Shown: one piece after another, positions 20,855-29,214 of the stretch
How the letters are laid out: every line of letters starts with the position of its first letter
Position numbering within the stretch: the stretch's first letter is position 1
Source: Planctomyces sp. SH-PL62
GTDB lineage: Bacteria; Planctomycetota; Planctomycetia; Isosphaerales; Isosphaeraceae
NCBI RefSeq assembly: GCF_001610895.1
Contig: NZ_CP011273.1
Span: 6,262,001 to 6,326,000 of the forward strand
Direction: 5' to 3'
DNA length: 64,000 nt
Position numbers and translations under genes: made by a program
Notes under the pieces: generated by a model
Told to the model about the DNA's origin: nothing
What the model saw: the letters and a program-made list of their open reading frames with translations, nothing else
Database searches by the model: none

Positions 20855-21035
20855 AACTCCAGCGAGTTCCGGCGGAATCCCTTCGGGTGCCACGGGTTCT
20901 CCGAACCCGTGGACCGGCCGGGGATTGGGACGACGGCTCGGGACCGGCCCCACGCCGATCCACGGGGTCGGAGAACCCGCGGCGCCCCGATCGCCGTCCG
21001 CCGCCCCCCTTGAGGTGGCGGTGTTCCGTGAGGAG
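20855..21035. repeat. Diverged copy of the 189-bp palindromic element
   Basis: The core 20884-20998 repeats the inner part of the element at 7564-7752: GGGTGCCACGGGTT, the conserved loop ACCGGCCGGGGATT, GACGACGGCT and the returning arm ending GGCGCCCC. Flanking arms (AACTCC at 20855, GTGAGGAG at 21028-21035) also correspond but are decayed. It occupies the 344-bp gap between the glucan synthase start and the PDZ-protein stop, where it could also act as a terminator-like hairpin for neither or both genes. No gene is seen in the gap. Confidence 0.75.
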
Positions 21036-21102
21036 CGTCGGAGGCGACGACCGACGGATCGGGACCGGGCCTCCTCGTCGGCGGGAGATCGCCTCGGTCC
21101 CG

Positions 21103-22110
21103 TTACTTTCGCGCCTCGACGGCCTTGCGGAGCGATTCGATCGCCCGGCGCAGGGCCTTGATCTCGCCGGCCATGTCGTCGAGCCTCCGAACCGAGGCGT
21201 CCGGCGCGTCGAGGTCGAGGAGGCGACCCAACTGGTCGGCGCCCAGGAGGACGCCGGGGCGGACGACGTCGGGACGACGCGCCGAGCGGGCCGGCCGGTC
21301 GGCGACGTAGTAGCGCCTCAGCACGTCGCGAGGCGGGCGCTTCTCCGGCGTGACCGCCACGGGGCGTTTCTCGCCCGCGCGGAGGATTTCGAACGTCAAG
21401 GGCTTCGTCCCCGCCTTGCCGACGCGGGCCACCAGCCCGGCGGCGTCCGGGACCGCCTCGCCGTCCAAGGTCAGGATGACGTCGTGGACCTGGAGGCCCC
21501 CCCTGGCGGCCGGGGCGTCGTCCACGAGCCGGGAGACGGTCAGGCCCCGCCCGGCCGGGATGTCGAGCTGCTCGCGGAGGATCGGGGCGACGGGCTCGAC
21601 GGTCGCGCCGATCCAGAACTCCGGCGCCTCGTCTTCGAGCGGCCCGAGGTCGACGCGCACCCGGGCCTGGACCTTGAGCGTCGTCGGCTTCCGCTTGCGG
21701 AGCACGGTCAGCGTCGCGGGCTCGTCGCCCGCCTTCTTCAGCAGGCGCGCGAGGTCTTCGGGCTCGGCCAGCGGCTCGTCGTCCAGGGTCAGCAGGACGT
21801 CCTGCTCGCGGACGCCCGCCTCCCACGCCGGACCGTCGACCCGGACGGCCGTCGCCACCAGCCCGCGGCCCTCGGGCACGCCGAGTTGGCCCCGGGCGCC
21901 GTCGTCGAGCTTCTCCAGCACGAGGCTCGGGCCGCCGGCCTCCTCCCAAAGCCTCAGGCTATCGAGTTCCGCCCGCCCCAGGCGGAAGAACCCCTCGTCC
22001 GACGGCGAGCCCGGGAACGCGGACGCGCCGGCGCCCCTGGACGTTCGGTCCGGCGGTTCCTCCGGCGAGGCGAACGCGACGAGCAGAGAACAAGCGACGA
22101 ATCGGAGCAT
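21103..22110 (-). CDS. Exported protein with two PDZ domains
   Basis: 335 residues: a short N-terminal signal (LRFVACSLLVAFAS), then two PDZ-like modules. The first has GVREQDVLLTLDDEPLAEP (about residues 95-115) and the second GGLQVHDVILTLDGEAV (about 195-215). Each is followed by the typical beta strand (LTVLRKRKPTTLKV, LTFEILRAGEKRPV). The C-terminus (EIKALRRAIESLRKAVEARK) is predicted coiled coil. There is no protease domain, so it probably acts as a peptide-binding adaptor outside the membrane. A strong AGGAGGT precedes the ATG at 22110. The gene lies 83 bp downstream of an M50-like membrane metallopeptidase on the same strand; PDZ domains and site-2 proteases are a familiar functional pairing. 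Confidence 0.85.
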   Translation of the reverse strand: MLRFVACSLLVAFASPEEPPDRTSRGAGASAFPGSPSDEGFFRLGRAELDSLRLWEEAGGPSLVLEKLDDGARGQLGVPEGRGLVATAVRVDGPAWEAGVREQDVLLTLDDEPLAEPEDLARLLKKAGDEPATLTVLRKRKPTTLKVQARVRVDLGPLEDEAPEFWIGATVEPVAPILREQLDIPAGRGLTVSRLVDDAPAARGGLQVHDVILTLDGEAVPDAAGLVARVGKAGTKPLTFEILRAGEKRPVAVTPEKRPPRDVLRRYYVADRPARSARRPDVVRPGVLLGADQLGRLLDLDAPDASVRRLDDMAGEIKALRRAIESLRKAVEARK

Positions 22111-22193
22111 GATCGAGACCTCCTGAACCAGGGACCCATCGATCAAAGCGTCGGGCGCGCGGCCCGTGGATTCCTCTCGCCCTTCGGGACGCC

Positions 22194-22811
22194 TCAGGGG
22201 CTCAGGTGCGGAGCCGCCGCGATCTCGACGACGACCATCACCGCGGCCAGCGCGATCGCCCATCGGACGGCCCTCGAATCCACCCGGCCGCTCGGCTCGC
22301 CGAATCCGAAACGCCGGCCGTTCCCGTTCCAGAGCCAGAGGCCCGCCGGCGCGGCGATCAGGCCGAAGCCGATCAACGTCCAGCGGGGAGAGCCGTGACG
22401 CAGCAGGTCGCCGGCGTCGCCGACGCCGTCGAACAAGCCGACGCCCAGATAGGCGCCGTTGGCGATCAGGCAGAAGCCGGCGAAGGCCTGGACGAGATAG
22501 GACAGCCCCCAGCCGAGCCGCTTCGCCGCCGCCAGGAGGCCGACGGGGATCGCCGAGCCGAGGATGGGACCGCCCCAGACGACGAGCAAAGGGTGGCGGT
22601 CGTGGGAGACATCGGTTCGCGAGAGGGCGAGCGGGTGGAGGACGACCCCCGCGACCCGTTCCCCGCAGACGAAGGCCGTCGCGACGTGCCCGAATTCGTG
22701 GACCATTTGCATCCCCAGCCACGAAAAGACCAGGGTCGAGGCCATCAACGCGACCTGGCCGAGGCGATCCCGCGCGTGGGCCCAGGCCCTCTCCCGGATT
22801 CTCTCTTCCAT
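22194..22811 (-). CDS. M50-like membrane metallopeptidase
   Basis: 205-residue integral membrane protein with about five hydrophobic helices. The first helix carries HEFGH (residues 38-42), the zinc-binding HExxH of site-2-protease-like M50 peptidases. A later helix has GLFDGVGDAGDL, which could supply the third ligand Asp usually found in an (N/L)xPxxDG-type motif, though the match is partial. This corresponds to the minimal M50B-like (PF13398-type) group without a PDZ insertion. The upstream sequence is A/T-rich with no clear ribosome site. It probably shares a transcript with the PDZ protein 83 bp downstream. The substrate is unknown. Confidence 0.8.
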   Translation of the reverse strand: MEERIRERAWAHARDRLGQVALMASTLVFSWLGMQMVHEFGHVATAFVCGERVAGVVLHPLALSRTDVSHDRHPLLVVWGGPILGSAIPVGLLAAAKRLGWGLSYLVQAFAGFCLIANGAYLGVGLFDGVGDAGDLLRHGSPRWTLIGFGLIAAPAGLWLWNGNGRRFGFGEPSGRVDSRAVRWAIALAAVMVVVEIAAAPHLSP

Positions 22812-22873
22812 AAATTCAAATGTACGTCGACCGCGAGCGCGACGGCAATCCGCCAGGAGGGGACGAAACGGCC

Positions 22874-23710
22874 CTACGCCTGGGCCTTCTTCAGCAGCGA
22901 CAGCGGGACGTAGAACGTCTGGTAGCGGCGGCCGTCGTTGAAGAGAGTGCCGGAGGGGTGCTCGACCAGCACGGTGGCGCGGCGGGTGATCCGGTTGACG
23001 CGGCCTCTCAGGCGGGCGCCTTCCATGTCGAATTCCACGGCGTCCCCCACCCGGACGCCGAAGGTCGCCGCGGCCTGCTCGCGGGGGGTCACCAGGTCGT
23101 GCCGCACCCCCTCATGGGCGAAGATCCGCCGCGAGAGCGCGTGGAAGTTCTCGGCCGAGCAGCTCGAACGGCCCCAGCCCAGGAACTCGGCCAGGTGCAA
23201 CAGCTCGTGCTCGAAGATCCGCTGGAGCGCCTCCAGCCGGTCGGCGCAGGCCAGGCCGCCGACGATCACCTCGCGGTCGATCGCCTGGAAGGTGTTGAAC
23301 AGCAGCGTCGTCGAGACCGAGATTTCATACTCGGTCTGGTCGACCAGCGCCGACCCCCGCCGGACCTGGCGGAGCAGGCGGATCGTCTGGCCGGCGGCCC
23401 GCGTCAGCCGTCGCGAGAGCCGGAAGGCCATCGGATAGGCCCGGTCTTCCTGGAGCATCTCCGCCAGGGAGCCCCGGAAGAAGGCCGCGTCGTACAGGTG
23501 GAAGAGGCGTTCGAGGTCGTCCGCCCCGATCGTCGTGAAGTTCGCCGATCGGATCCGGGGCGACTCGTCGAGCACGGACTCGTAGATCCGACGCGACCGC
23601 GCCCGAACATCGGCCGGCGCGTACAGCAGCGAGGCCAGCCGGGCCTGCCGCGAACGCCCCGGGCCGGGCGATTCGGACCACGTCGCATCGTCGCCGAGGG
23701 GGACGCTCAT
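22874..23710 (-). CDS. SprT-like zinc metallopeptidase-type protein (putative)
   Basis: 278 residues, cytoplasmic. A HELLH motif sits at residues 168-172 inside LQRIFEHELLHLAEFLGWG, followed by a SAENFHALSRRIFAHEG helix, similar to the SprT/SprT-like arrangement where a third His or Glu completes the site. The C-terminal 60 residues look like a small beta-barrel (VGDAVEFDMEGARLRGRVNRITRRATVLVEH), probably nucleic-acid or ligand binding. I would call it a metallopeptidase-like protein of unknown substrate. It is separated from the lactonase-family gene by 13 bp, with that gene downstream, so both may be in one transcript. Confidence 0.65.
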   Translation of the reverse strand: MSVPLGDDATWSESPGPGRSRQARLASLLYAPADVRARSRRIYESVLDESPRIRSANFTTIGADDLERLFHLYDAAFFRGSLAEMLQEDRAYPMAFRLSRRLTRAAGQTIRLLRQVRRGSALVDQTEYEISVSTTLLFNTFQAIDREVIVGGLACADRLEALQRIFEHELLHLAEFLGWGRSSCSAENFHALSRRIFAHEGVRHDLVTPREQAAATFGVRVGDAVEFDMEGARLRGRVNRITRRATVLVEHPSGTLFNDGRRYQTFYVPLSLLKKAQA

Positions 23711-23723
23711 GCGGGAGACGGGC

Positions 23724-24929
23724 TCACTTCGCCGAGGACGGCTGCGTCACGAACCGGATGCAGACCGGTTTGGGGACCGCGATCGGCTCGCCCACCGGGG
23801 TCAGGCCGCCGGTCTCCGGGTCGATGCGGAAGACGACGATCCGGTCCGAGTCCTGGCTCGCGGCCAGCAGGAACCCGCCGGTCGGGTCGATCGCGAAGTT
23901 GCGCGGGTTCTTGCCGCCGGTCGGCGCCCAGCCGGCCGAGGCGAGCTTCCCCGTCGCCGGGTCGACCTTGTAGATCGCCAGGCTGTCGTGCCCCCGGTTC
24001 GAGCCGTAGACGAACTTCCCGGAAGGATGGGCCACGACCTCGGCGCAGTAGCTCGCCCCCTGGAAGTCGTCCGGGAGGGTGGAGATCGTCTGGACCTCGT
24101 GGAGCGCGCCCTTGGCCTTGTCGTAGGCGAACACGTCGACCGTGTTCTTCAGCTCGGTGATGACGTAGGCGAAGCGGCCCGAGGGGTGCCAGGCCAGGTG
24201 CCTGGGCCCGGAGCCGGCCGCGACCTCCGCGAAGGCCGGGTCGTGGGGCGTCAGCTTGCCGGCGGCGGCGTCCAGGTCGTAGAGCAGGACCTTGTCGAGC
24301 CCCAGGTCGGCCACCAGGGCGATCTTGCCCGCCGGGTCGAGGTTCACCGAGTGTGCGTGGGGCGCGGTCTGGCGGCCGGGGTCCACGCTCTTGCCCTGAT
24401 GCTGGATGAACGACGAGGCCGGCCGCAGCGAACCGTCGGCCTCGATCGGCAGGCAGGCGACGCTCCCCCCCGAGTAGTTGGCGACCAGCACGGCCTTGCC
24501 CGTCGGGTCGACCGTCAGGTGGCAGGGGTGGGCGCCGCCGGACGACTGCTGGTTGATCGGCTTCAGCTCGCCGGTCGCGGCGTCCAGGCTGAAAGCGCCG
24601 ACGCCGCCGGCCTTCGCGCCCTGGAACTCGCCCAGCTCGCCGACCGCGTAGAGGAACTTCTTGCTCGGGTGGACCGCCAGGAACGACGGGTCGGCGAATT
24701 CGGCCGCAACCCCCTTCGGCGCCAGCGAGCCGTCGGCCGGGTCGAATTCGAAGCGATAGATCCCCTCGCTCGGCGACTCCTTCGAGTTCGTGTAGGTGCC
24801 GACGTAGACCCAGGACTTCTCGGCCGCGACCGCCTGCGTCTGCATCAGAATCCCGCCCGCCGTCAGCGCCAGGAAGCCGCACGCGGAGGCGAACGCCCGT
24901 CGCGAGGTCGATCCCATCCCCATCGTCAT
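23724..24929 (-). CDS. Lactonase family protein (seven-bladed beta-propeller, Pgl-like)
   Basis: 401 residues, exported: the N-terminus MTMGMGSTSRRAFASACGF has a twin-arginine-like SRRAFA followed by a hydrophobic stretch ending at AVAAEK. The rest consists of repeated propeller blades (WVYVGTYTNSKES, PSFLAVHPSKKFLYAVGEL, HPCHLTVDPTGKAVLVANYSGG, PRHLAWHPSGRFAYVITEL), the signature of the 6-phosphogluconolactonase/YbhE family (PF10282). Because it is exported, a cytosolic pentose-phosphate role is unlikely; extracellular lactone hydrolysis or sugar sensing is possible. GGAG lies 6 bases before the ATG at 24929. It diverges from the GH172 gene across 374 bp. Confidence 0.9.
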   Translation of the reverse strand: MTMGMGSTSRRAFASACGFLALTAGGILMQTQAVAAEKSWVYVGTYTNSKESPSEGIYRFEFDPADGSLAPKGVAAEFADPSFLAVHPSKKFLYAVGELGEFQGAKAGGVGAFSLDAATGELKPINQQSSGGAHPCHLTVDPTGKAVLVANYSGGSVACLPIEADGSLRPASSFIQHQGKSVDPGRQTAPHAHSVNLDPAGKIALVADLGLDKVLLYDLDAAAGKLTPHDPAFAEVAAGSGPRHLAWHPSGRFAYVITELKNTVDVFAYDKAKGALHEVQTISTLPDDFQGASYCAEVVAHPSGKFVYGSNRGHDSLAIYKVDPATGKLASAGWAPTGGKNPRNFAIDPTGGFLLAASQDSDRIVVFRIDPETGGLTPVGEPIAVPKPVCIRFVTQPSSAK

Positions 24930-25303
24930 CGCTTGCTCCCCCCGCCGCGGCGGCGTCTCGAACGGAATCTTCGGAAGCTCCCGACGTTATCACAGCCCCG
25001 CCCCGGCCGCAAAGGACGAGTGGAGACGATCGCAGGCCGCTTAATTTAAACAGGCCTGGAAACGTCCCCCGGTCGACGGCCTGTTCGAAATGTTCCATTC
25101 ATGTGACACCGAAATCCCGTTTTCGGGATAGCCGCCGGGCGAGCGTTCCTATTATTGCGAAATCGACGGTCGCCGGGGGTCGCGGCGGGGCCTTGCGGGG
25201 GGCGTCGGGGTCTGGTCCGATGGGGATCGACGGACGGAGCCCGTCGCCCCGCCCGCCCGCTCGCCCGGCCCCTGCCGTTCCTCCCGCGATGGAGGCCTCT
25301 CCC
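24930..25303. promoter_or_regulatory. Divergent intergenic region with a small hairpin
   Basis: A 374-bp gap between divergent lactonase and GH172 starts. It contains the only notably A/T-rich stretch nearby (around 25040-25160) and a perfect hairpin, ATCCCG at 25114-25119, TTTT loop, CGGGAT at 25124-25129. Promoters for both genes are expected here, but I cannot point to defined -35/-10 boxes. An ATG at 25103 opens the same frame as GH172 but without homology before 25304. Confidence 0.4.
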
Positions 25304-27400
25304 ATGCCCGCGCCCGTCGTCTCACCGTCCCGAATCGCCCTGCTCGCGCTGGGCCTCCTGACGACCGCCCTGACCGCCGCAGCCGCCGCGCCGCCGGGGC
25401 CGGTCACGGTCGAGTCGCTCCTGGGCCGGATGGCCGACCCCTCGAGGCTGGCCGAGCCGCCCGAGGCCGGCGAGCGGTCGTTCCAGTTCTCCAGCTACGA
25501 CCGGGCGAGCAAGCTTGTGGACGGCAAGATCGTCGAGCCGTTCGCCAACGCCGACCGGGGGCACTATCTTCGCGTCGAGGGCGAGGGCGATCGGAGGGAG
25601 TGGGTCCTGGCCGACGCGGAGGGGCCCGGCTACGTCTCGCGGATCTGGAGCGCCAACCCGGACGGCGAGTTGCGGATCTACATCGACGGCGCGGCCGAAC
25701 CGGCCCTCGCGGCCGACTTCGCAACGATCACCAACGGCGGGATCGAGCCCTTCTCCGCCCCCTTCGGCCACGACGCCTCGCGCGGGCGGAACCTGTATTT
25801 CCCCTTCCCGTTCGCGAAATCGATCAAGATCACGACGACGAAGGGTGACCAGTACTATCAGGTGAACGTGACGACGTTCGCCCCCGGCTCGGCCGTCGAG
25901 AGCTATTCGCCCCAGGTCCTGGAACGCGCGGGGGGAGCGATCGCCAAGACGCGTCGGGCGCTGCTGGAATCCCCCCTGGCCCGGCATGGCGCCGGATTGG
26001 CGGCCTCCCAGCCGTTCCTCCTGGAGCCGGGCGAGTCGAAGGAGTTCGTCCACGACCCCGGCCGTCCCGGCGCGATCACGGCCCTGGTCTGCCAGGTCCA
26101 GGACCCCGACGGCCTGGAGGGCGATGCGCTGGCGGAGGTCCTGGCCCGAACCTTGCTCACGATCACCTTCGACGACGCGGCCGAGCCCCAGGTCGCCGTC
26201 CCGCTCGGCGACTTCTTCGGCTCCGGGCCGGGCCTGAACCCGTTCCGGACGCTGATCCAGGAGGTCGGCGAGGACGCGGCGATGGTCTCCTGCTGGGAGA
26301 TGCCTTTCAAGCGGAACGCCCGGATCGTCCTCGCGAACCAGTCCGGCCGCGCGGCGAACCTGGTCGTCCGCTGGAGCTGGCGCGACGACCCCGCCGCCGC
26401 CGAGAAGCTCGCGTTCCACGCCCGATGGCGGCAGCGCGACGACGTCCCCACCGTGAAGGGGGACGGCACGCTCGACTGGCCCACGCTCCGGGTCTCGGGG
26501 GGCGCGGGGCGGTTCGTCGGCCTGCTCTGCAACATTTACAACCCCACCCCGGCCTGGTGGGGCGAGGGGGACGAGAAGGTCTACGTCGACGGCGAGGCGT
26601 TCCCCAGCACCTTCGGCACCGGCACCGAGGACTACTTCGGCTACGCCTGGAGCGACCCGCGTCCTTACAGGAACCCGTTCCACGCCCAGACCCGATGCGA
26701 CGGCCCCGGCACCAAGGGGAACAGCAGCAACCTCCGGGTCCAGGTGCTCGACGCCATCCCGTTCGATCGGTCGCTGGCGTTCGACCTGGAACTCTGGCAC
26801 TGGGAGGCCGTGAAGGTCCAATTCGCGACGATCGCCTACGTCTACGCGGCCCCCGGCGCGAAGGTCGAGCCCTCGGGCCTCCCCGACCTGTCGTCGCGCG
26901 TCGTCCACCCCCGGCCGACCGTCACGCGCGAGCCGGGCGCGCTCGAGGCCGAGGCCCTCAAGGTCCGGGCTAAGACGGCCGGCGACACGCCCATCCAGGA
27001 CATGACCCCCTTCGGCGACGCCTGGTCGGGCTACAGCCAGCTCTGGTGGACCGTCCGCGAGCCCGACGCCCGGCTCGACCTGGAACTCCCCGTCGAGGAG
27101 GCCGGAACCTACGCGTTGTGGGCCGCGTTCACCAGGGCCCCGGACTACGCCGTCGTGCAGCTCGCCCTGGACGGCGCCCCGCTGGGCAAGGCGATCGACC
27201 TGTACGCGCCGGGGGTCGTCCACTCGGGCGGGGTGCCGCTGGGCGTCGTCGACCTCGACGCCGGCCCGCACGTCCTGAGCATCACCGTCGTCGGCAAGAA
27301 CCCCAGGAGCACCAGCTACCTCGTCGGCGTCGACTGGCTCAAGCTCGCCCCCGCCCCCGCCGGCGACTTCGGCGGCGGCAAGGTCGCGCCCCGGCGTTGA
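25304..27400 (+). CDS. Secreted GH172 (DUF2961) glycoside hydrolase family protein
   Basis: 698 residues with a signal peptide (IALLALGLLTTALTAAAA). The DUF2961/GH172 domain fills roughly residues 30-540 and carries the characteristic GTGTEDYFGYAW (near residue 438) and NPFHAQTRCDGPG. The C-terminal about 150 residues (DLELPVEEAGTYALWAAFTRAPD) look like a beta-sandwich carbohydrate-binding module. Characterised GH172 enzymes act on fructose- or arabinose-containing glycans (difructose dianhydride, arabinofuranan), so this could complement the GH32 gene, but the substrate is not known. GGAGG lies 8 bases before the ATG at 25304. Its last 85 bases overlap the convergent membrane-protein gene. 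Confidence 0.88.
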   Translation: MPAPVVSPSRIALLALGLLTTALTAAAAAPPGPVTVESLLGRMADPSRLAEPPEAGERSFQFSSYDRASKLVDGKIVEPFANADRGHYLRVEGEGDRREWVLADAEGPGYVSRIWSANPDGELRIYIDGAAEPALAADFATITNGGIEPFSAPFGHDASRGRNLYFPFPFAKSIKITTTKGDQYYQVNVTTFAPGSAVESYSPQVLERAGGAIAKTRRALLESPLARHGAGLAASQPFLLEPGESKEFVHDPGRPGAITALVCQVQDPDGLEGDALAEVLARTLLTITFDDAAEPQVAVPLGDFFGSGPGLNPFRTLIQEVGEDAAMVSCWEMPFKRNARIVLANQSGRAANLVVRWSWRDDPAAAEKLAFHARWRQRDDVPTVKGDGTLDWPTLRVSGGAGRFVGLLCNIYNPTPAWWGEGDEKVYVDGEAFPSTFGTGTEDYFGYAWSDPRPYRNPFHAQTRCDGPGTKGNSSNLRVQVLDAIPFDRSLAFDLELWHWEAVKVQFATIAYVYAAPGAKVEPSGLPDLSSRVVHPRPTVTREPGALEAEALKVRAKTAGDTPIQDMTPFGDAWSGYSQLWWTVREPDARLDLELPVEEAGTYALWAAFTRAPDYAVVQLALDGAPLGKAIDLYAPGVVHSGGVPLGVVDLDAGPHVLSITVVGKNPRSTSYLVGVDWLKLAPAPAGDFGGGKVAPRR

Positions 27401-28995
27401 GCCGTCGCCCCCTGGCCGCGGCCCCCTTCCCACGCGGAACGCCCCGACGATAAGGGCTGGTCGCGGTGATAGAGGTTCGCGGCGGGGGACCGGCCGACCA
27501 GAGACCAGCCCGGGCGCCCGGCGATGTGACGGTCGAAACCCGAGCCCGAGAGGACGAAGACGTCGTCGATCCGGTATTCTTCGAGCCATTCATCCATCAG
27601 CTCTGGTTCGTCGGAGTCGGCCCTGGCGAAACGTTCCAGCCACGTATCGCCGTAGACCTCGCAGCGATCGTCCATGAAAACCTTGAGACCGGGCGTGAAA
27701 TAGATCAAAAAGCCGCCGAGCGTATAGTCGTTGAAGATCCGCGAACCCAGGGGATACCGCCGCTCGCATCGCCGGAGTTCCGGCAACAGTTCGACCGGCC
27801 AATACGCGGGATCGAGCCTGGCCCAGCCGCGTCCCAGGATGGGGACGCGGGCGTCGGACGCCTGGAACGCGACGGACGAGAGGATCATCAGGGCGGGCAA
27901 GAGCGCCGGTCGCCAGTCGCGCGGCCAGGTCGGCTTCGAGGTCGATTCCGGGGGCTGGTAGAGGTCCCGCCCTGGCTTCGCCAGCCAAGTCGCCAGGCGA
28001 CTGTAAGGGAGCATGTCCGCGAAAGCCAGAGCCGTCACGATGGCGAAGAGCGGGGCGTGTCGGATTCGCGAAAGAGTCAGGACGAACCAGACGATCGGGA
28101 TCAACCAGGTGACGCGAGGCCGATGAGGCCGCGTGCCCGGCAGACTGATGAGATAGACCAGGCCGAGAGCCAAGATCATCCAGAAGCTGACCTCGCCGGG
28201 GTTTGGGGGGGCGTGCTCCACGATGAGACGAGGCACGACGGGCGATCGCATGATCTTGAGCCAGGTGCGCGGGACTTCCAGCCCATAAGGATTCACCAGA
28301 ATGGTCAGCCCGCAGCCAAAGACCAAAACCCCCAGGACGCCTGCCTGGCGAGGCCGGACGACGGGCGATTCGAGGTGGAAGCCCCAGGCCAGCGACCAGC
28401 CCAGGGCGGCCAGGCCCAGTATCGCCAGCCCTCCCAACACGGCGCCGTGCCAGTTCGTCCAGATGATGAAAAGGGGGATCAGCCAGAATAGACGGCCGAG
28501 GCCGATCCGGCCCGCCTCGAAATCGCACAGGAAGGCGAAGGTGAGTCCCAGGAATACGATCGAAGCGATATGAGGCCGGACAAGGAAATGCGAGCAGCTG
28601 ACCGCGATCGTCAAGGTGAGGAACAGGGTGGTCGGCAGCCAGTGCAACCCACTCCGCATCAAGCGGTGAGCCGTCCAGGTGTAGAGTCCCGCCAGGGTGG
28701 TAGCCGTGGCGAGCAGCAGGCCGTCAAACTCGCTGAACCCGTGGACGGCTGCCATGGCGCATTCCGCCAGCCATTCGTAGGGCGTCCAGGGTGTGCCGCC
28801 GAAGGTGTAGCTGAAGGGATCGGCCTCGATGAGACGCCCGGAGGACCACATCTTTCGGCCCATGACCGTATGCCAGAAAGTGCCCGGATCCTGGAACAGC
28901 CGACTCCGCCCGAAGGTCATCAGGGCCAGCCAGACGCCCACGAACAGGCCCGCCTCGGCGTTGCCGTATTTCCTCGCCATTCGCTGGCCGCTCAT
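27316..28995 (-). CDS. Multispanning membrane protein of unknown function
   Basis: About 559 residues with ten or more hydrophobic helices over the first 400, then a soluble region. The topology and motifs such as DPGTFWHTVMGRKM near the front and GSRIFNDYTLGGFLIYF in the soluble part resemble polytopic glycosyltransferase-C-like membrane proteins common in planctomycetes, but I do not assign a reaction. The start is uncertain: ATG 28995 lies directly behind a GGGGAGGGG run, and ATG 28980 is an alternative. The last 41 residues (after DQPLSSG) are low-complexity and lie partly antisense to the end of GH172, which suggests a lost original stop and extension of the gene. Confidence 0.72.
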   Translation of the reverse strand: MSGQRMARKYGNAEAGLFVGVWLALMTFGRSRLFQDPGTFWHTVMGRKMWSSGRLIEADPFSYTFGGTPWTPYEWLAECAMAAVHGFSEFDGLLLATATTLAGLYTWTAHRLMRSGLHWLPTTLFLTLTIAVSCSHFLVRPHIASIVFLGLTFAFLCDFEAGRIGLGRLFWLIPLFIIWTNWHGAVLGGLAILGLAALGWSLAWGFHLESPVVRPRQAGVLGVLVFGCGLTILVNPYGLEVPRTWLKIMRSPVVPRLIVEHAPPNPGEVSFWMILALGLVYLISLPGTRPHRPRVTWLIPIVWFVLTLSRIRHAPLFAIVTALAFADMLPYSRLATWLAKPGRDLYQPPESTSKPTWPRDWRPALLPALMILSSVAFQASDARVPILGRGWARLDPAYWPVELLPELRRCERRYPLGSRIFNDYTLGGFLIYFTPGLKVFMDDRCEVYGDTWLERFARADSDEPELMDEWLEEYRIDDVFVLSGSGFDRHIAGRPGWSLVGRSPAANLYHRDQPLSSGRSAWEGGRGQGATAQRRGATLPPPKSPAGAGASLSQSTPTR

Positions 28996-29063
28996 CCCCT
29001 CCCCCCCTTCGCAGGTGCGTTGAAGCTCTTGATGAACCATAGAACGGGGCGAACGATCCGGCC

Positions 29064-29075
29064 GACCGATCGGTC
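29064..29075. promoter_or_regulatory. 12-bp perfect palindrome between divergent genes
   Basis: GACCGATCGGTC is its own complement and lies between the divergent starts at 28995 and 29215. The position suits a dimeric regulator, but in GC-rich DNA short palindromes occur by chance and no second copy was seen nearby. Confidence 0.3.
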
Positions 29076-29214
29076 CGGATGGGTTGGCGGGCGGGTTCAT
29101 CGGCCATTGACGGCGCGTCGCGCTGACCTTAGTCTGCAATTCCGTCGCCGGCCGATCGCCGGCCGGGCCGCAGCGACCTCCCCGCAGAGCCAACCCGCCC
29201 GGAGCCTCCCCACG

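Noticed and set aside
14795-21013. 2072-residue open frame on the plus strand
   Set aside because: Entirely antisense to the glucan synthase; long antisense frames are normal in very GC-rich DNA and it has no recognisable domains.
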